Assembly: GCA_022712475.1 (NCBI GenBank) | Contig: JALAGK010000074.1 | Span: 1-6,666, forward strand | Direction of reading: 5' to 3' | DNA: 6,666 bases | DNA from: Enterobacteriaceae bacterium | GTDB taxonomy: Bacteria; Pseudomonadota; Gammaproteobacteria; Enterobacterales; Enterobacteriaceae | Part shown: piece by piece, positions 1 to 6,276 of the stretch | Layout: each line of letters begins with the position of its first letter | Position numbering within the stretch: the first letter of the stretch is position 1 | Position numbers and translations under genes: made by a program | Notes under the pieces: model-generated | The model's database searches: none | What the model was told of the DNA's origin: nothing | The model's input: the letters and a program-made list of their open reading frames with translations, nothing else

Positions 1-286
1 CTTTAAGCTCATCACGCGTTACGCCGTTATTGAACGCAGCGCGCAGATGCATTTTTAGCTCGGCTTCGCGATTAAGGGCGATTAGCATGGCAATGGTTAT
101 CATGCTTCGGGTATGGCGGCTTAATCCCGGACGCGTCCAGGTTTCACCCCAGGCATAGCGTGTGATGAAGTTCTGAAATTCGTCGTTTAACGGGCTGAGG
201 TTGTCCAATGTCCGATTAACATGGGCATCACCCAGCACCGCACGACGCACCTCCATACCCTGCTGATAGCGATCATCGTCATTCAT
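1..286 (-). CDS. pcaC: 4-carboxymuconolactone decarboxylase, N-terminal part (cut by window edge)
   Basis: Cytoplasmic enzyme that decarboxylates gamma-carboxymuconolactone to beta-ketoadipate enol-lactone, between PcaB and PcaD in the protocatechuate branch. Reading leftward from the ATG at 286-284 gives 95 codons open to the left edge. The protein starts MNDDDRYQQGMEVRRAVLGD and has the family block RYAWGETWTRPGLSRHTRS at about residues 43-61, followed by a helix with ELKMH (76-80) and an NNGVT turn (86-90). The family is usually about 130 residues, so roughly 35-40 C-terminal residues lie outside the window. The start is supported by an AAAGGGA ribosome site about seven bases upstream, inside the end of pcaD; only four bases separate the pcaD stop from this ATG. 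A later in-frame ATG at codon 11 lacks comparable support. It is the sixth gene of the operon, and translation is probably coupled to pcaD. The identification rests on motif and context and is strong; the C-terminus cannot be assessed. Confidence 0.93.
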   Translation of the reverse strand, partial: MNDDDRYQQGMEVRRAVLGDAHVNRTLDNLSPLNDEFQNFITRYAWGETWTRPGLSRHTRSMITIAMLIALNREAELKMHLRAAFNNGVTRDELK

Positions 287-290
287 TGCG

Positions 291-1046
291 TTATCCCTTT
301 TGTAAAAAGCCCAACAGAGCGGCGTTAAATAAAGCCGGTTGTTCAATATTGGACAGATGTGACGCGGGGAGCGTCACAACGCTGGCTCCAGTCACCTGGT
401 CACGTAAAAACTCACTGTCAGCTACCGTCGTCACCGGATCGTCTTCGCCGGCAATCAGCAGCAGCGGAAGGCGAATGTCTGCAACCTCAGCACGCAAGTC
501 CGCTGCGGCCAGTGCCTCGCAACATTCGGCATAACCTTCCGCATTGCTGGTTGCCAGTTGATGCACCAGCGATTCAACCTCTGCCGGATGATGCTGGCGA
601 AACGCCTGCGTAAACCAGCGGTCTGCTGAACCTGCGGCAACCACACCCATCCCCTCCTGGCGCACGGTACGAGCGCGCGACAGCCAGTTCGCCTGCTCGC
701 CAATTTTGGCTGCACTGTTAGCAACCGTGATGCTGTAAAAATGCTCCGGCGCAAAACGCGCCAGCCACAGACCAGTGATACCGCCCATTGAAATACCGCA
801 GAAATGGGCTTTTTTCACGCCCGCCTGCGCCATCACGCTCAGCACATCTTCACCCAGCTGAGCCAGCGTGACTTTACCCTGCTTCGTGGTGCGCCCGTGA
901 CCGTGTGTGTCGTAGCGCAGTACACGAAAATGCGCCTGCAATGCTTCCAGTTGTCCCTCCCACATAGAAAGTGTGGTGCCGAGCGAGTTAGAGAGCACGA
1001 TAACCGGCGCATCAGCGCGCCCGTCGAGTTGATAATGAATGGTCAT
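291..1046 (-). CDS. pcaD: 3-oxoadipate (beta-ketoadipate) enol-lactone hydrolase
   Basis: Alpha/beta-hydrolase of 251 residues that opens beta-ketoadipate enol-lactone to beta-ketoadipate in the cytoplasm. Visible catalytic features are the nucleophile elbow CGISMGG with Ser86, an acid in GEDDPVT (Asp203 by the usual GxxD spacing) and the histidine of PASHLSNIEQP (His230). An oxyanion-region LSNSLG lies at 18-23 and a YDTHGHG strand-loop at 45-51. The variable region between about residues 115 and 185 is the cap. Length and residue order are typical for free-standing PcaD, with no fusion to PcaC (the PcaL arrangement of some bacteria). The start ATG overlaps the pcaB stop in an ATGA, and AGGA lies about seven bases upstream, which implies translational coupling. 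No frameshift or missing active-site residue was seen. Other alpha/beta hydrolases share the fold, but the pca context makes this assignment secure. Confidence 0.96.
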   Translation of the reverse strand: MTIHYQLDGRADAPVIVLSNSLGTTLSMWEGQLEALQAHFRVLRYDTHGHGRTTKQGKVTLAQLGEDVLSVMAQAGVKKAHFCGISMGGITGLWLARFAPEHFYSITVANSAAKIGEQANWLSRARTVRQEGMGVVAAGSADRWFTQAFRQHHPAEVESLVHQLATSNAEGYAECCEALAAADLRAEVADIRLPLLLIAGEDDPVTTVADSEFLRDQVTGASVVTLPASHLSNIEQPALFNAALLGFLQKG

Positions 1047-2386
1047 AATGAATTCCTGAAGCGCGCCAGCACCTGGTGCAAAAAGTGACTGGCGCTGCCG
1101 GTGGCGGTGGATGGGTCAAGAAGCTGAGCTATCTGTTGGTTGCCAAGGTACTGGCTAACCTGTTCATCCTGCTCCAGCAGCGTTTGTAGCGGCTCGCCGC
1201 CGTCCAGCGCCCGGTGGCAAAGCTGCTCTATGCGGTGATGTGCCGCTGCCTTACCGATATGTTCAGCCAGCGCAAGCGTGACGGCCTCTGCCATAATCAG
1301 CCCGTGTGTGATGTCGAGGTTCTGTCGCATGCGGTCGGTAAATACCTGCATGCCCTCCACCAGCACCAGGCTGTTGTGCAGTACGCCGCCTGTCAACGTT
1401 GCCAGTTCCGGCAGCGTCTGCCATTCTGCCTGCCAACCGCCGAGCGCACGTTCGTGCTGCTGAAGCTGGGCCGTATAGAGCATTGCCATCAGCCCTGGAA
1501 TGCGAGTAACGGTACTGAGAATAGCCGCACAGGTGACCGGATTACGCTTGTGCGGCATGGTGGATGACCCACCCTTGCCTTCTGCCGTTGGCTCAGCGAC
1601 TTCGGCAACCTCGGTCTGCATCTGCAAAGCAAAATCCCCGGCAAATTTACCAAGCGTGGTGCTAAGGCCTGCAAACCACCCTGCAACTTCCAGCAACCGG
1701 TCACGCTGGGTATGCCACGGCGTATCCGCAAGGCCGAGTTTTAGCTGCTGAGCCAACGCCTGCGACACCTGCGGGCCGCTTTCCTTCAATGAGGCAAGCG
1801 TGCCCGTAGCACCGCCGAACTGTAATACCAGTAGCCTCGGCATTAACTCCCGCAGTCGTTCATGCCAACGCAGTAGCGCATCAAGCGTTCCTGCCAGTTT
1901 CAGGCCGTAAGTCGTGGGTAGCGCGTGCTGAAGCCAGGTACGACCCGGCATGACGCTGTCGGCATGGGTCTGCACCTGTAGCGCCAGCGCCTGCATAAGT
2001 TTCACCAGTAGCCGTTCAGCCTGTACCAGCGCCCCACGCAGCTGCACAACCATACCGGTGTCAATGACGTCCTGGCTGGTTGCGCCCCAGTGCACGTAGC
2101 GTGCCGCCTGTTCGTCCTGCGCCTTCACCACTGCCGTTAGCTGTTTAACCAATGGAATGGCGAGGTTACCCGCGCTGGCGGCGGCCTGCGCCAGTGCTGA
2201 GGCATCAAGATATTCTGCCCGACACGCCGCTTCTATGGGTGATACCGCTGACTGCGGGATCACGCCACATTGCTCCTGCGCGCGCGCCAGCGCCGCTTCA
2301 AAATCCAGCATCCCCTGTAGCGTCGCGCGTTCGCTGAAAAAATCCGCCAGCGGCGAATCATGAAATAGCGGCGAGTACAGTCCCAT
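1043..2386 (-). CDS. pcaB: 3-carboxy-cis,cis-muconate cycloisomerase
   Basis: Cycloisomerase of 447 residues in the fumarase/aspartase superfamily. It converts 3-carboxy-cis,cis-muconate, the product of protocatechuate 3,4-dioxygenase, to gamma-carboxymuconolactone. Direct evidence is the superfamily signature GSSTMPHKRNP at residues 273-283, whose Ser loop carries the catalytic base in relatives. A second conserved block is HWGATSQDVIDT at 99-110, and a third, TWLQHALPTTYGLKLAG, lies at about 150-166. Family members act as homotetramers with active sites shared between subunits. The length matches bacterial PcaB (about 450 residues); argininosuccinate lyase and adenylosuccinate lyase share the fold but not the neighbourhood. 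The start at 2386 is preceded by AAGGAG five bases upstream, and that site overlaps the pcaF stop codon. The 3' end overlaps pcaD by four bases (ATGA). No disruption was seen. Confidence 0.96.
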   Translation of the reverse strand: MGLYSPLFHDSPLADFFSERATLQGMLDFEAALARAQEQCGVIPQSAVSPIEAACRAEYLDASALAQAAASAGNLAIPLVKQLTAVVKAQDEQAARYVHWGATSQDVIDTGMVVQLRGALVQAERLLVKLMQALALQVQTHADSVMPGRTWLQHALPTTYGLKLAGTLDALLRWHERLRELMPRLLVLQFGGATGTLASLKESGPQVSQALAQQLKLGLADTPWHTQRDRLLEVAGWFAGLSTTLGKFAGDFALQMQTEVAEVAEPTAEGKGGSSTMPHKRNPVTCAAILSTVTRIPGLMAMLYTAQLQQHERALGGWQAEWQTLPELATLTGGVLHNSLVLVEGMQVFTDRMRQNLDITHGLIMAEAVTLALAEHIGKAAAHHRIEQLCHRALDGGEPLQTLLEQDEQVSQYLGNQQIAQLLDPSTATGSASHFLHQVLARFRNSL

Positions 2387-2395
2387 TAATGCTCC

Positions 2396-3598
2396 TTATA
2401 CCCTCTCAAGAATCAGCGCGATCCCCTGCCCGACACCAATACACATGGTGCACAGCGCATAACGCCCACCGGTACGCTTAAGCTGGTACGCCGCCGTCAT
2501 GGCGATACGCCCGCCGGATGCCCCCAGCGGATGACCCAGTGCAATGGCGCCACCGTTCGGATTGACGTGTTCAGCATCATCCGGCAGACCAAGGTCGCGC
2601 ATAACCGCCAGCGCCTGGGCGGCGAAGGCTTCGTTAAGTTCAATCACATCCATCTGCTCAAGCGTAAGCCCGGTCTGCGCCAGCACTTTGCGCACCGCCG
2701 GCGCCGGGCCAAAGCCCATAATGCGCGGCGCTACGCCGGCTGTAGCCACACCCACCACGCGTGCAAGCGGCTGCAAATCATGAGTGCGCATCGCCAGTTC
2801 GCTGGCAATCAGCAACGCACAGGCACCGTCGTTAACGCCTGAAGCATTACCCGCAGTCACCGTTCCGCCGGGGCGAACCACACTTTTCAGTTTCGCCAGT
2901 GTTTCCAGCGAGGTGGCGCGCGGGTGCTCATCCACAGTTAAAAGCAGCGGATCGCCCTTGCGCTGTGGAACGGAAACCGGAATAAGCTCGTCAGCAAACA
3001 GACCCATTTCCTGCGCTCTGGCGGTGCGCAGCTGGCTACGCATGGCAAAAGCATCCTGATCTTCGCGACTGATATTAAAGTCGTCTGCTACGTTTTCTGC
3101 TGTTTCTGGCATAGAGTCAACACCAAACACAGCCTTCATCTGCGGGTTGATAAAACGCCAGCCAATGGTGGTGTCTTCCAGGCGAGCGCTGCGGCTGAAG
3201 GCCGTTTCCGCTTTGCCCATAACAAACGGCGCACGTGACATGCTCTCCACACCACCAGCAATCATCAGATTGGTCTCACCGCTTTTAATAGCGCGCGCCG
3301 CAGTACCGATAGCGTCCAGACTTGAGGCGCACAGACGGTTAAGCGTGCTGCCCGGCACCGTTTCTGGCAGCCCCGCCAGCAACAGCGCCATGCGCGCCAC
3401 GTTGCGGTTATCTTCACCCGCCTGGTTGGCGCAGCCATACAGCACATCGTCAACCTGACTCCAGTCAAGGTTTGGGTGGCGTGCAATTAACGCCTTGATA
3501 GGCAGCGCAGCCAGATCGTCAGCCCGCACGGTAGCGAGCGAGCCACCAAAACGCCCAAAGGGAGTACGTACTGCATCACAGATAAATGCCTGATTCAT
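2396..3598 (-). CDS. pcaF: Beta-ketoadipyl-CoA thiolase
   Basis: Thiolase of 400 residues that cleaves beta-ketoadipyl-CoA with CoA to acetyl-CoA and succinyl-CoA, the last step of the pathway. Numbered from the chosen start, the acyl-accepting cysteine is Cys90 in NRLCASS, the conserved NEAFA lies at 322-326, the GHPLGASG histidine is His356, and the second catalytic cysteine is Cys386 in [10 protein letters not shown]. All the thiolase catalytic residues are therefore present. Two adjacent ATGs (3601 and 3598) are possible. The second is preferred because it puts AGGA six bases upstream rather than three, and because [13 protein letters not shown] then aligns with the MxxxFICD start I recall for pseudomonad PcaF. 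The first would add one Met. The pcaJ stop TAA is part of the ribosome site, so the genes are probably coupled. PaaJ of phenylacetate degradation is a close paralogue; context decides for PcaF. Confidence 0.95.
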   Translation of the reverse strand: MNQAFICDAVRTPFGRFGGSLATVRADDLAALPIKALIARHPNLDWSQVDDVLYGCANQAGEDNRNVARMALLLAGLPETVPGSTLNRLCASSLDAIGTAARAIKSGETNLMIAGGVESMSRAPFVMGKAETAFSRSARLEDTTIGWRFINPQMKAVFGVDSMPETAENVADDFNISREDQDAFAMRSQLRTARAQEMGLFADELIPVSVPQRKGDPLLLTVDEHPRATSLETLAKLKSVVRPGGTVTAGNASGVNDGACALLIASELAMRTHDLQPLARVVGVATAGVAPRIMGFGPAPAVRKVLAQTGLTLEQMDVIELNEAFAAQALAVMRDLGLPDDAEHVNPNGGAIALGHPLGASGGRIAMTAAYQLKRTGGRYALCTMCIGVGQGIALILERV

Positions 3599-3607
3599 CA
3601 TAGTTCC

Positions 3608-4264
3608 TTACGCGCTTTGTGCCAGTTGTTCAAAGGTTAGTTTGACCGGAGTGATACGCTGCAACTCCTCAAAAGAGAGGCCGTTGAAGATCTCTCGCAC
3701 CACTGGCCCACGTTTGGTGATATCGATTACCGCAAGGTCGGTATAAATGCGGCTAACGCAAGCCACGCCAGTGAGTGGATAGGTGCAGGTTTCTACCAGC
3801 TTGCTCTGCCCGTCGCGGGTCAGATGATCCATCATCACAAACACCTGACGCGCGCCAATAGCAAGATCCATTGCCCCACCCACTGCCGGAATGGCATCCG
3901 GTGCGCCAGTGCTCCAGTTAGCAAGGTCGCCGTTGGCTGACACCTGATAGGCACCCAGCACACAAATATCCAGATGGCCGCCACGCATCATGGCAAACGA
4001 ATCACCGTGGTGGAAAAAGCAGCCGCCGGTCAGCAGCGTAACGTACTCTTTACCGGCGTTGATGAGCTCAGGATCTTCTTCTCCCGGCGCAGGTTTTGGC
4101 CCCATGCCCAACAGGCCGTTTTCGCTGTGCAGAAACACTTCTTTATCCGCAGGCAGATAATTGGCAATACGAGTTGGCAGGCCAATGCCTAAGTTCACGT
4201 AGGCACCTTCCGGGATGTCGCGCGCCACGCGCTGCGCCATTTCGTCACGGGTCAGTTTTTGCAT
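3608..4264 (-). CDS. pcaJ: 3-oxoadipate CoA-transferase, beta subunit
   Basis: Catalytic subunit (218 residues) of the succinyl-CoA:3-oxoadipate CoA-transferase, which works with PcaI to move CoA from succinyl-CoA to beta-ketoadipate. The family's second signature is present as LHSENGLLG at residues 45-53. Glu48 corresponds to the glutamate that forms the acyl-glutamyl-CoA intermediate in this class of transferases. A glycine-rich GLPTRIANYL lies near the N-terminus (28-37) and AVGGAMDLAIGARQVFVMMDH at about 127-147. The reading frame is open upstream to 4381, but that extension overlaps pcaI and encodes an unrelated basic segment. The ATG at 4264 has a strong AAGGAG six bases upstream and gives the normal family length, so it is the start. 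Ten bases separate it from pcaI, and the pcaI stop is fused to the ribosome site. The acetoacetate transferase subunit AtoA/ScoB is a homologue; the neighbours favour PcaJ. Confidence 0.95.
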   Translation of the reverse strand: MQKLTRDEMAQRVARDIPEGAYVNLGIGLPTRIANYLPADKEVFLHSENGLLGMGPKPAPGEEDPELINAGKEYVTLLTGGCFFHHGDSFAMMRGGHLDICVLGAYQVSANGDLANWSTGAPDAIPAVGGAMDLAIGARQVFVMMDHLTRDGQSKLVETCTYPLTGVACVSRIYTDLAVIDITKRGPVVREIFNGLSFEELQRITPVKLTFEQLAQSA

Positions 4265-4274
4265 TCTCTTCTCC

Positions 4275-4964
4275 TTACGCACGCTGCGCCGCATGAGCAC
4301 AGGGTTCGAGCGACACCACACGCTGCACAAATATTCCCGGCGTAATGATGTTCTCCGGGTCCAGTTCGCCCAGCGCCACAAGGCGGCTCACTTCAGCAAT
4401 GGTGGTGGTCGCAGCGGTTGCCATAATCGGCCCAAAATTACGCGCCGCCTTGCGGTAAACCAGGTTGCCCCAACGGTCGCCGTGGTGTGCCTTAATCAGC
4501 GCAAAATCCGCTTTAATGGGATATTCCAGTACATAGTGACGCCCATCGATTTCGCGTGTTTCTTTGCCTTCGGCAAGCGGCGTGCCATAACCGGTGGGCG
4601 TAAACACCGCGCCGAGGCCTGAGCCTGCCGCCTGAATGCGTGCGGCCAGATTCCCCTGCGGTACCAACTCCAGCTCGACTTTGCCGCGCCGATAAAGATC
4701 GTCAAAAATCTGTGAATCCACCTGGCGGGGAAAAGAGCAAATCATCTTGCGTACCCGACCTGCCTTGAGCAGCGCCGCCAGACCCACTTCACCGTTGCCG
4801 GCGTTGTTATTGATGATGGTGAGATTGCTCGCGCCGTGGGCAATGAGCGCATCAATCAGCGTGGTAGGCTGCCCGGCAGGGCCAAAACCGCCAATCATAA
4901 TGGTGGCACCGTCGTGAATATCAGCGACGGCGTCTTCAGGCGAGGTCACACTCTTGTCAATCAT
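4275..4964 (-). CDS. pcaI: 3-oxoadipate CoA-transferase, alpha subunit
   Basis: Alpha subunit (229 residues) of the two-subunit CoA-transferase with PcaJ, and first gene of the leftward pca operon. The CoA-transferase signature 1 is visible as DGATIMIGGFGPAGQP at residues 18-33, and an NNNAGNGEVGL block follows near 52-62. The subunit supplies much of the CoA-binding surface, while the catalytic glutamate is in PcaJ. An in-frame ATG nine codons upstream (4991-4989) would add MPAQSGSRV. It has no good ribosome site and lies in the loop of a predicted leader hairpin, whereas the ATG at 4964 has CGGGAG seven bases upstream and yields the usual family length, so 4964 was chosen. Transcription probably starts from the TTGACC promoter at about 5018-5046 under PcaR control. 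AtoD/ScoA subunits are similar in sequence; the surrounding genes make PcaI the better call. Confidence 0.94.
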   Translation of the reverse strand: MIDKSVTSPEDAVADIHDGATIMIGGFGPAGQPTTLIDALIAHGASNLTIINNNAGNGEVGLAALLKAGRVRKMICSFPRQVDSQIFDDLYRRGKVELELVPQGNLAARIQAAGSGLGAVFTPTGYGTPLAEGKETREIDGRHYVLEYPIKADFALIKAHHGDRWGNLVYRKAARNFGPIMATAATTTIAEVSRLVALGELDPENIITPGIFVQRVVSLEPCAHAAQRA

Positions 4965-4979
4965 TACTCTGCTCCCGGA

Positions 4980-4998
4980 TTGTGCGGGCATCGCACAA
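4980..4998 (-). promoter_or_regulatory. Leader hairpin just upstream of the pcaI ribosome site
   Basis: A perfect 7-base stem (4980-4986 with 4992-4998) with a 5-base loop sits in the predicted pcaI leader, three bases before the CGGGAG ribosome site. The upstream in-frame ATG (4991-4989) falls at its loop. On the minus strand it contains GTGCGAT, the outer half of the PcaR operator, so it could be a DNA half-site, an RNA hairpin near the ribosome site, or chance. The structure is seen; the function is inferred. Confidence 0.35.
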
Positions 4999-5017
4999 CG
5001 TTGCGTTCTTTGTTCAG

Positions 5018-5046
5018 AATGTGAGCCTGCTCGCGATGACGGTCAA
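5018..5046 (-). promoter_or_regulatory. Candidate sigma70 promoter of the pcaIJFBDC operon
   Basis: On the minus strand TTGACC (5046-5041) is five of six bases to the -35 consensus. Seventeen bases later CACATT (5023-5018) is a weak -10, matching three of six. The good -35, poor -10 and operators ending just upstream of the -35 are what an activator-dependent promoter looks like. The start of transcription would be near 5011, leaving a leader of about 47 bases before pcaI. No transcript data were available. Confidence 0.5.
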
Positions 5047-5080
5047 GGGCGATAATCGAAATATGGTGCGATTATCGAAC
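5047..5080 (-). promoter_or_regulatory. Two PcaR operator copies between pcaI and pcaR
   Basis: On the minus strand GTTCGATAATCGCAC (5080-5066) is identical to the 15-base element I recall as the PcaR-binding sequence of the P. putida pcaIJ and pcaR promoters. A second copy, TTTCGATTATCGCCC (5061-5047), matches it at 12 of 15 bases. The copies start 19 bases apart and each contains the near-palindrome CGATWATCG. A partial third half-site, ATCGAA, lies at 5108-5113 on the plus strand. Together they abut the -35 hexamer of the operon promoter, a position suited to activation. They also overlap the likely pcaR promoter, so autoregulation is plausible. Confidence 0.8.
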
Positions 5081-5092
5081 ATCGTGTATCTT
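5064..5092 (+). promoter_or_regulatory. Weak candidate pcaR promoter
   Basis: On the plus strand TATCTT (5087-5092), preceded by TG at 5085-5086 directly before the hexamer, is a fair -10. No good -35 lies 17 bases upstream (TGGTGC). If used, the promoter overlaps the perfect PcaR operator copy, which would let PcaR limit its own synthesis. The pcaR ribosome site AGGGG (5124-5128) is six bases from the ATG. Assigned on pattern only. Confidence 0.25.
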
Positions 5093-5134
5093 TCTTTTCA
5101 GAGTGTGATCGAAGGCGAAAAACAGGGGTAACAA

Positions 5135-5941
5135 ATGGAACAAGAGCGCGAAGAATACGCAGGTGGTGAGCGAGACCCGTTTAAAGGCGACCCCAATTTT
5201 ATGGCTTCGCTGGCACGCGGACTGGAAGTGATTCAGGCCTTTACGCCGCAGCGCCGGGTATTGTCGATTTCACAGATTAGCCAGAAGACCGGTATCCCGC
5301 GCGCGGCGGTGCGCCGCTGTCTGTACACCCTTGGCAAACTGGGGTTTGTGTACGCCGAAGACGGCAAAAACTTCCAGCTACGCCCACGCATTTTATCGCT
5401 CGGCCACGCCTGGCTTGCCTCCACGCCGCTGGCTAAATCAGCGCAACCGGTGTTAAAAGCACTGAGTACGCGCCTGAACGAATCCTGCTCCATTGCCGTA
5501 CTGGACGGTGACGATATTTTGTACATTTCCCGTGCTTCTGGCGCACGCATCATGACTATCGATCTGGACGTGGGTAGCCGCCTGCCCGCCTGGTCAACCT
5601 CAATGGGGCGCGTACTGCTAAGCCACCTGCCGGAAGAGCAGTTAAACGATTTTCTGGGGCGCATCAATATGATTCGCTACACGCCACAGACGATTGGGTC
5701 CGTTTCAAAACTGCGCGAGGAGTTGCAGCGGGTGCGCCAGCAGGGCTATGCGCTCAACGATCAGGAACTGGAAATGGGGCTGCGCTCTATTGCCGTACCA
5801 CTCTATAACCCGCATGGTCAGGTGGAGGCCGCGCTAAACGTAGGCGTACATGCAGGCCAGGTGTCAGCCCAGGCACTACGCGAGCAGGTGTTGCCCGCCC
5901 TACAGGACGCCGCGCTGGAACTGTCGTTGTTGCTTAAGTAG
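5135..5941 (+). CDS. pcaR: IclR-family regulator of the pca genes
   Basis: Transcription regulator of 268 residues, divergent from the operon it flanks. After a short charged N-terminus, GDPNFMASLARGLEVIQAF (18-36) opens the winged helix-turn-helix, whose recognition region includes SQKTGIPRAAVRRCLYTL at about 49-66 and a wing up to about 85. The effector-binding IclR domain spans about 98-265, with GSRLPAWSTSMGRVLLS (147-163) and LNDQELEMGLRSIAVPLYN (207-225) as conserved landmarks. The N-terminal block resembles pseudomonad PcaR (as I recall, GDPDFMTSLARGL) more than Acinetobacter PcaU, and the intergenic region holds the exact pseudomonad PcaR site. P. putida PcaR responds to beta-ketoadipate and PcaU to protocatechuate; the inducer here is inferred to be a pathway metabolite, more likely beta-ketoadipate. 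The start at 5135 has AGGGG six bases upstream. No terminator follows closely; the first plus-strand candidate is at 6338-6370. Confidence 0.92.
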   Translation: MEQEREEYAGGERDPFKGDPNFMASLARGLEVIQAFTPQRRVLSISQISQKTGIPRAAVRRCLYTLGKLGFVYAEDGKNFQLRPRILSLGHAWLASTPLAKSAQPVLKALSTRLNESCSIAVLDGDDILYISRASGARIMTIDLDVGSRLPAWSTSMGRVLLSHLPEEQLNDFLGRINMIRYTPQTIGSVSKLREELQRVRQQGYALNDQELEMGLRSIAVPLYNPHGQVEAALNVGVHAGQVSAQALREQVLPALQDAALELSLLLK

Positions 5942-6000
5942 TTTGTCGGGCATCAATGGAAAAAAGCAGCCCTGAGGTTAATGCTGGTCGTTTAAGGACT

Positions 6001-6179
6001 GGTGAATGTTCCGTTCACCTGAAGCGCGACACCAAATGGGACTTTATTTGCGGTGAACGGGTTAAGGAGCGCTCCCGCGCGCTCCTTAACAATCCTCGTG
6101 GTCCCGCAAGGAAATCGCCGCTTCGCGGTGTGCTCACCTCCCGGCATTCAGCCTGCGGCTCGCCGATTTCAGCGGAGGT
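6001..6179 (+). ncRNA. Candidate structured RNA with alternative hairpins, possibly C4/P4-CI-like
   Basis: Successive self-complementary segments are visible. GGTGAATG (6001-6008) pairs with CGTTCACC (6012-6019) around a 3-base loop with one G-U. The overlapping CCGTTCACC (6011-6019) pairs perfectly with GGTGAACGG (6052-6060), so the two stems exclude each other. A 12-base stem follows at 6061-6090, then 6116-6121 with 6125-6130 (one G-U) and ACCTCC (6136-6141) with GGAGGT (6174-6179). One short segment complementary to two flanking segments is the logic of the CI/C4 antisense RNAs of phages P4, P1 and P7, so a prophage-derived RNA remnant is possible. No promoter was identified and orientation is not proven. 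A pcaR 3' untranslated region or an intergenic repeat are alternatives. Confidence 0.3.
6061..6090. repeat. Perfect 12-base inverted repeat
   Basis: Bases 6061-6072 (GTTAAGGAGCGC) are the exact reverse complement of 6079-6090, with a 6-base loop (TCCCGC). The stem is strong, but neither strand has a T-tract directly after it, so it is not a standard intrinsic terminator. It directly abuts the 9-base repeat ending at 6060. It is likely an RNA hairpin or part of a dispersed palindromic unit. Confidence 0.8.
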
Positions 6180-6251
6180 CAGCAACCCCATTCTGTATGC
6201 CTGTGCACGTTAAAGACGAACGGGTGCGCTGCTCATCTGCTTAAAGGAATG

Positions 6252-6276
6252 AAAAAAGGCCCGATGACTCGGGCCT
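6252..6276 (-). terminator. Intrinsic terminator for leftward transcription
   Basis: Read on the minus strand, AGGCCCGA (6276-6269) and TCGGGCCT (6264-6257) form a perfect 8-base GC-rich stem with a 4-base loop, followed by a run of six T (6257-6252, the first T shared with the stem). This is a textbook Rho-independent terminator, but no leftward gene is evident between it and the right edge. It probably ends a transcript that enters from beyond 6666 or a small RNA within 6280-6666. On the plus strand the run is upstream, so it would not terminate pcaR. Confidence 0.75.

Larger units (their letters stand above)
5942..6251. other. Gene-free stretch after pcaR
   Basis: No convincing protein gene is present. 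The plus-strand frames 5956-6213 and 6053-6244 are open but have no good ribosome site and run through hairpins. A third frame is open without a start from 6090 to 6323. All three overlapping frames being open across about 6090-6210 is a base-composition effect or the trace of a decayed coding region. The content that stands out is RNA-like secondary structure from 6001 to about 6179, listed separately. Confidence 0.6.

Noticed and set aside
1214..1567. 117-codon plus-strand frame opposite pcaB
   Set aside because: It is the shadow of pcaB, with no ribosome site and no recognisable domain.
4265..4381. Upstream extension of pcaJ by 39 codons
   Set aside because: It overlaps the end of pcaI, encodes a basic Trp/Arg-rich segment foreign to the family, and a strong ribosome site precedes the ATG at 4264.
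4965..4991. Upstream pcaI start at 4991
   Set aside because: No ribosome site lies in front of it, and it falls at a hairpin loop. The ATG at 4964 has CGGGAG and gives the usual length. It is kept only as a regulatory observation.
5233..5667. 144-codon minus-strand frame inside pcaR
   Set aside because: It is antisense to a well-supported IclR gene and is explained by codon-position GC bias.
5956..6213. Possible 85-codon plus-strand gene after pcaR
   Set aside because: No ribosome site is present, it runs through two perfect hairpins, and two other frames are open over the same bases.
6053..6244. Possible 63-codon plus-strand gene
   Set aside because: It starts inside one hairpin arm, covers the 12-base stem, and has no recognisable product or initiation signal.
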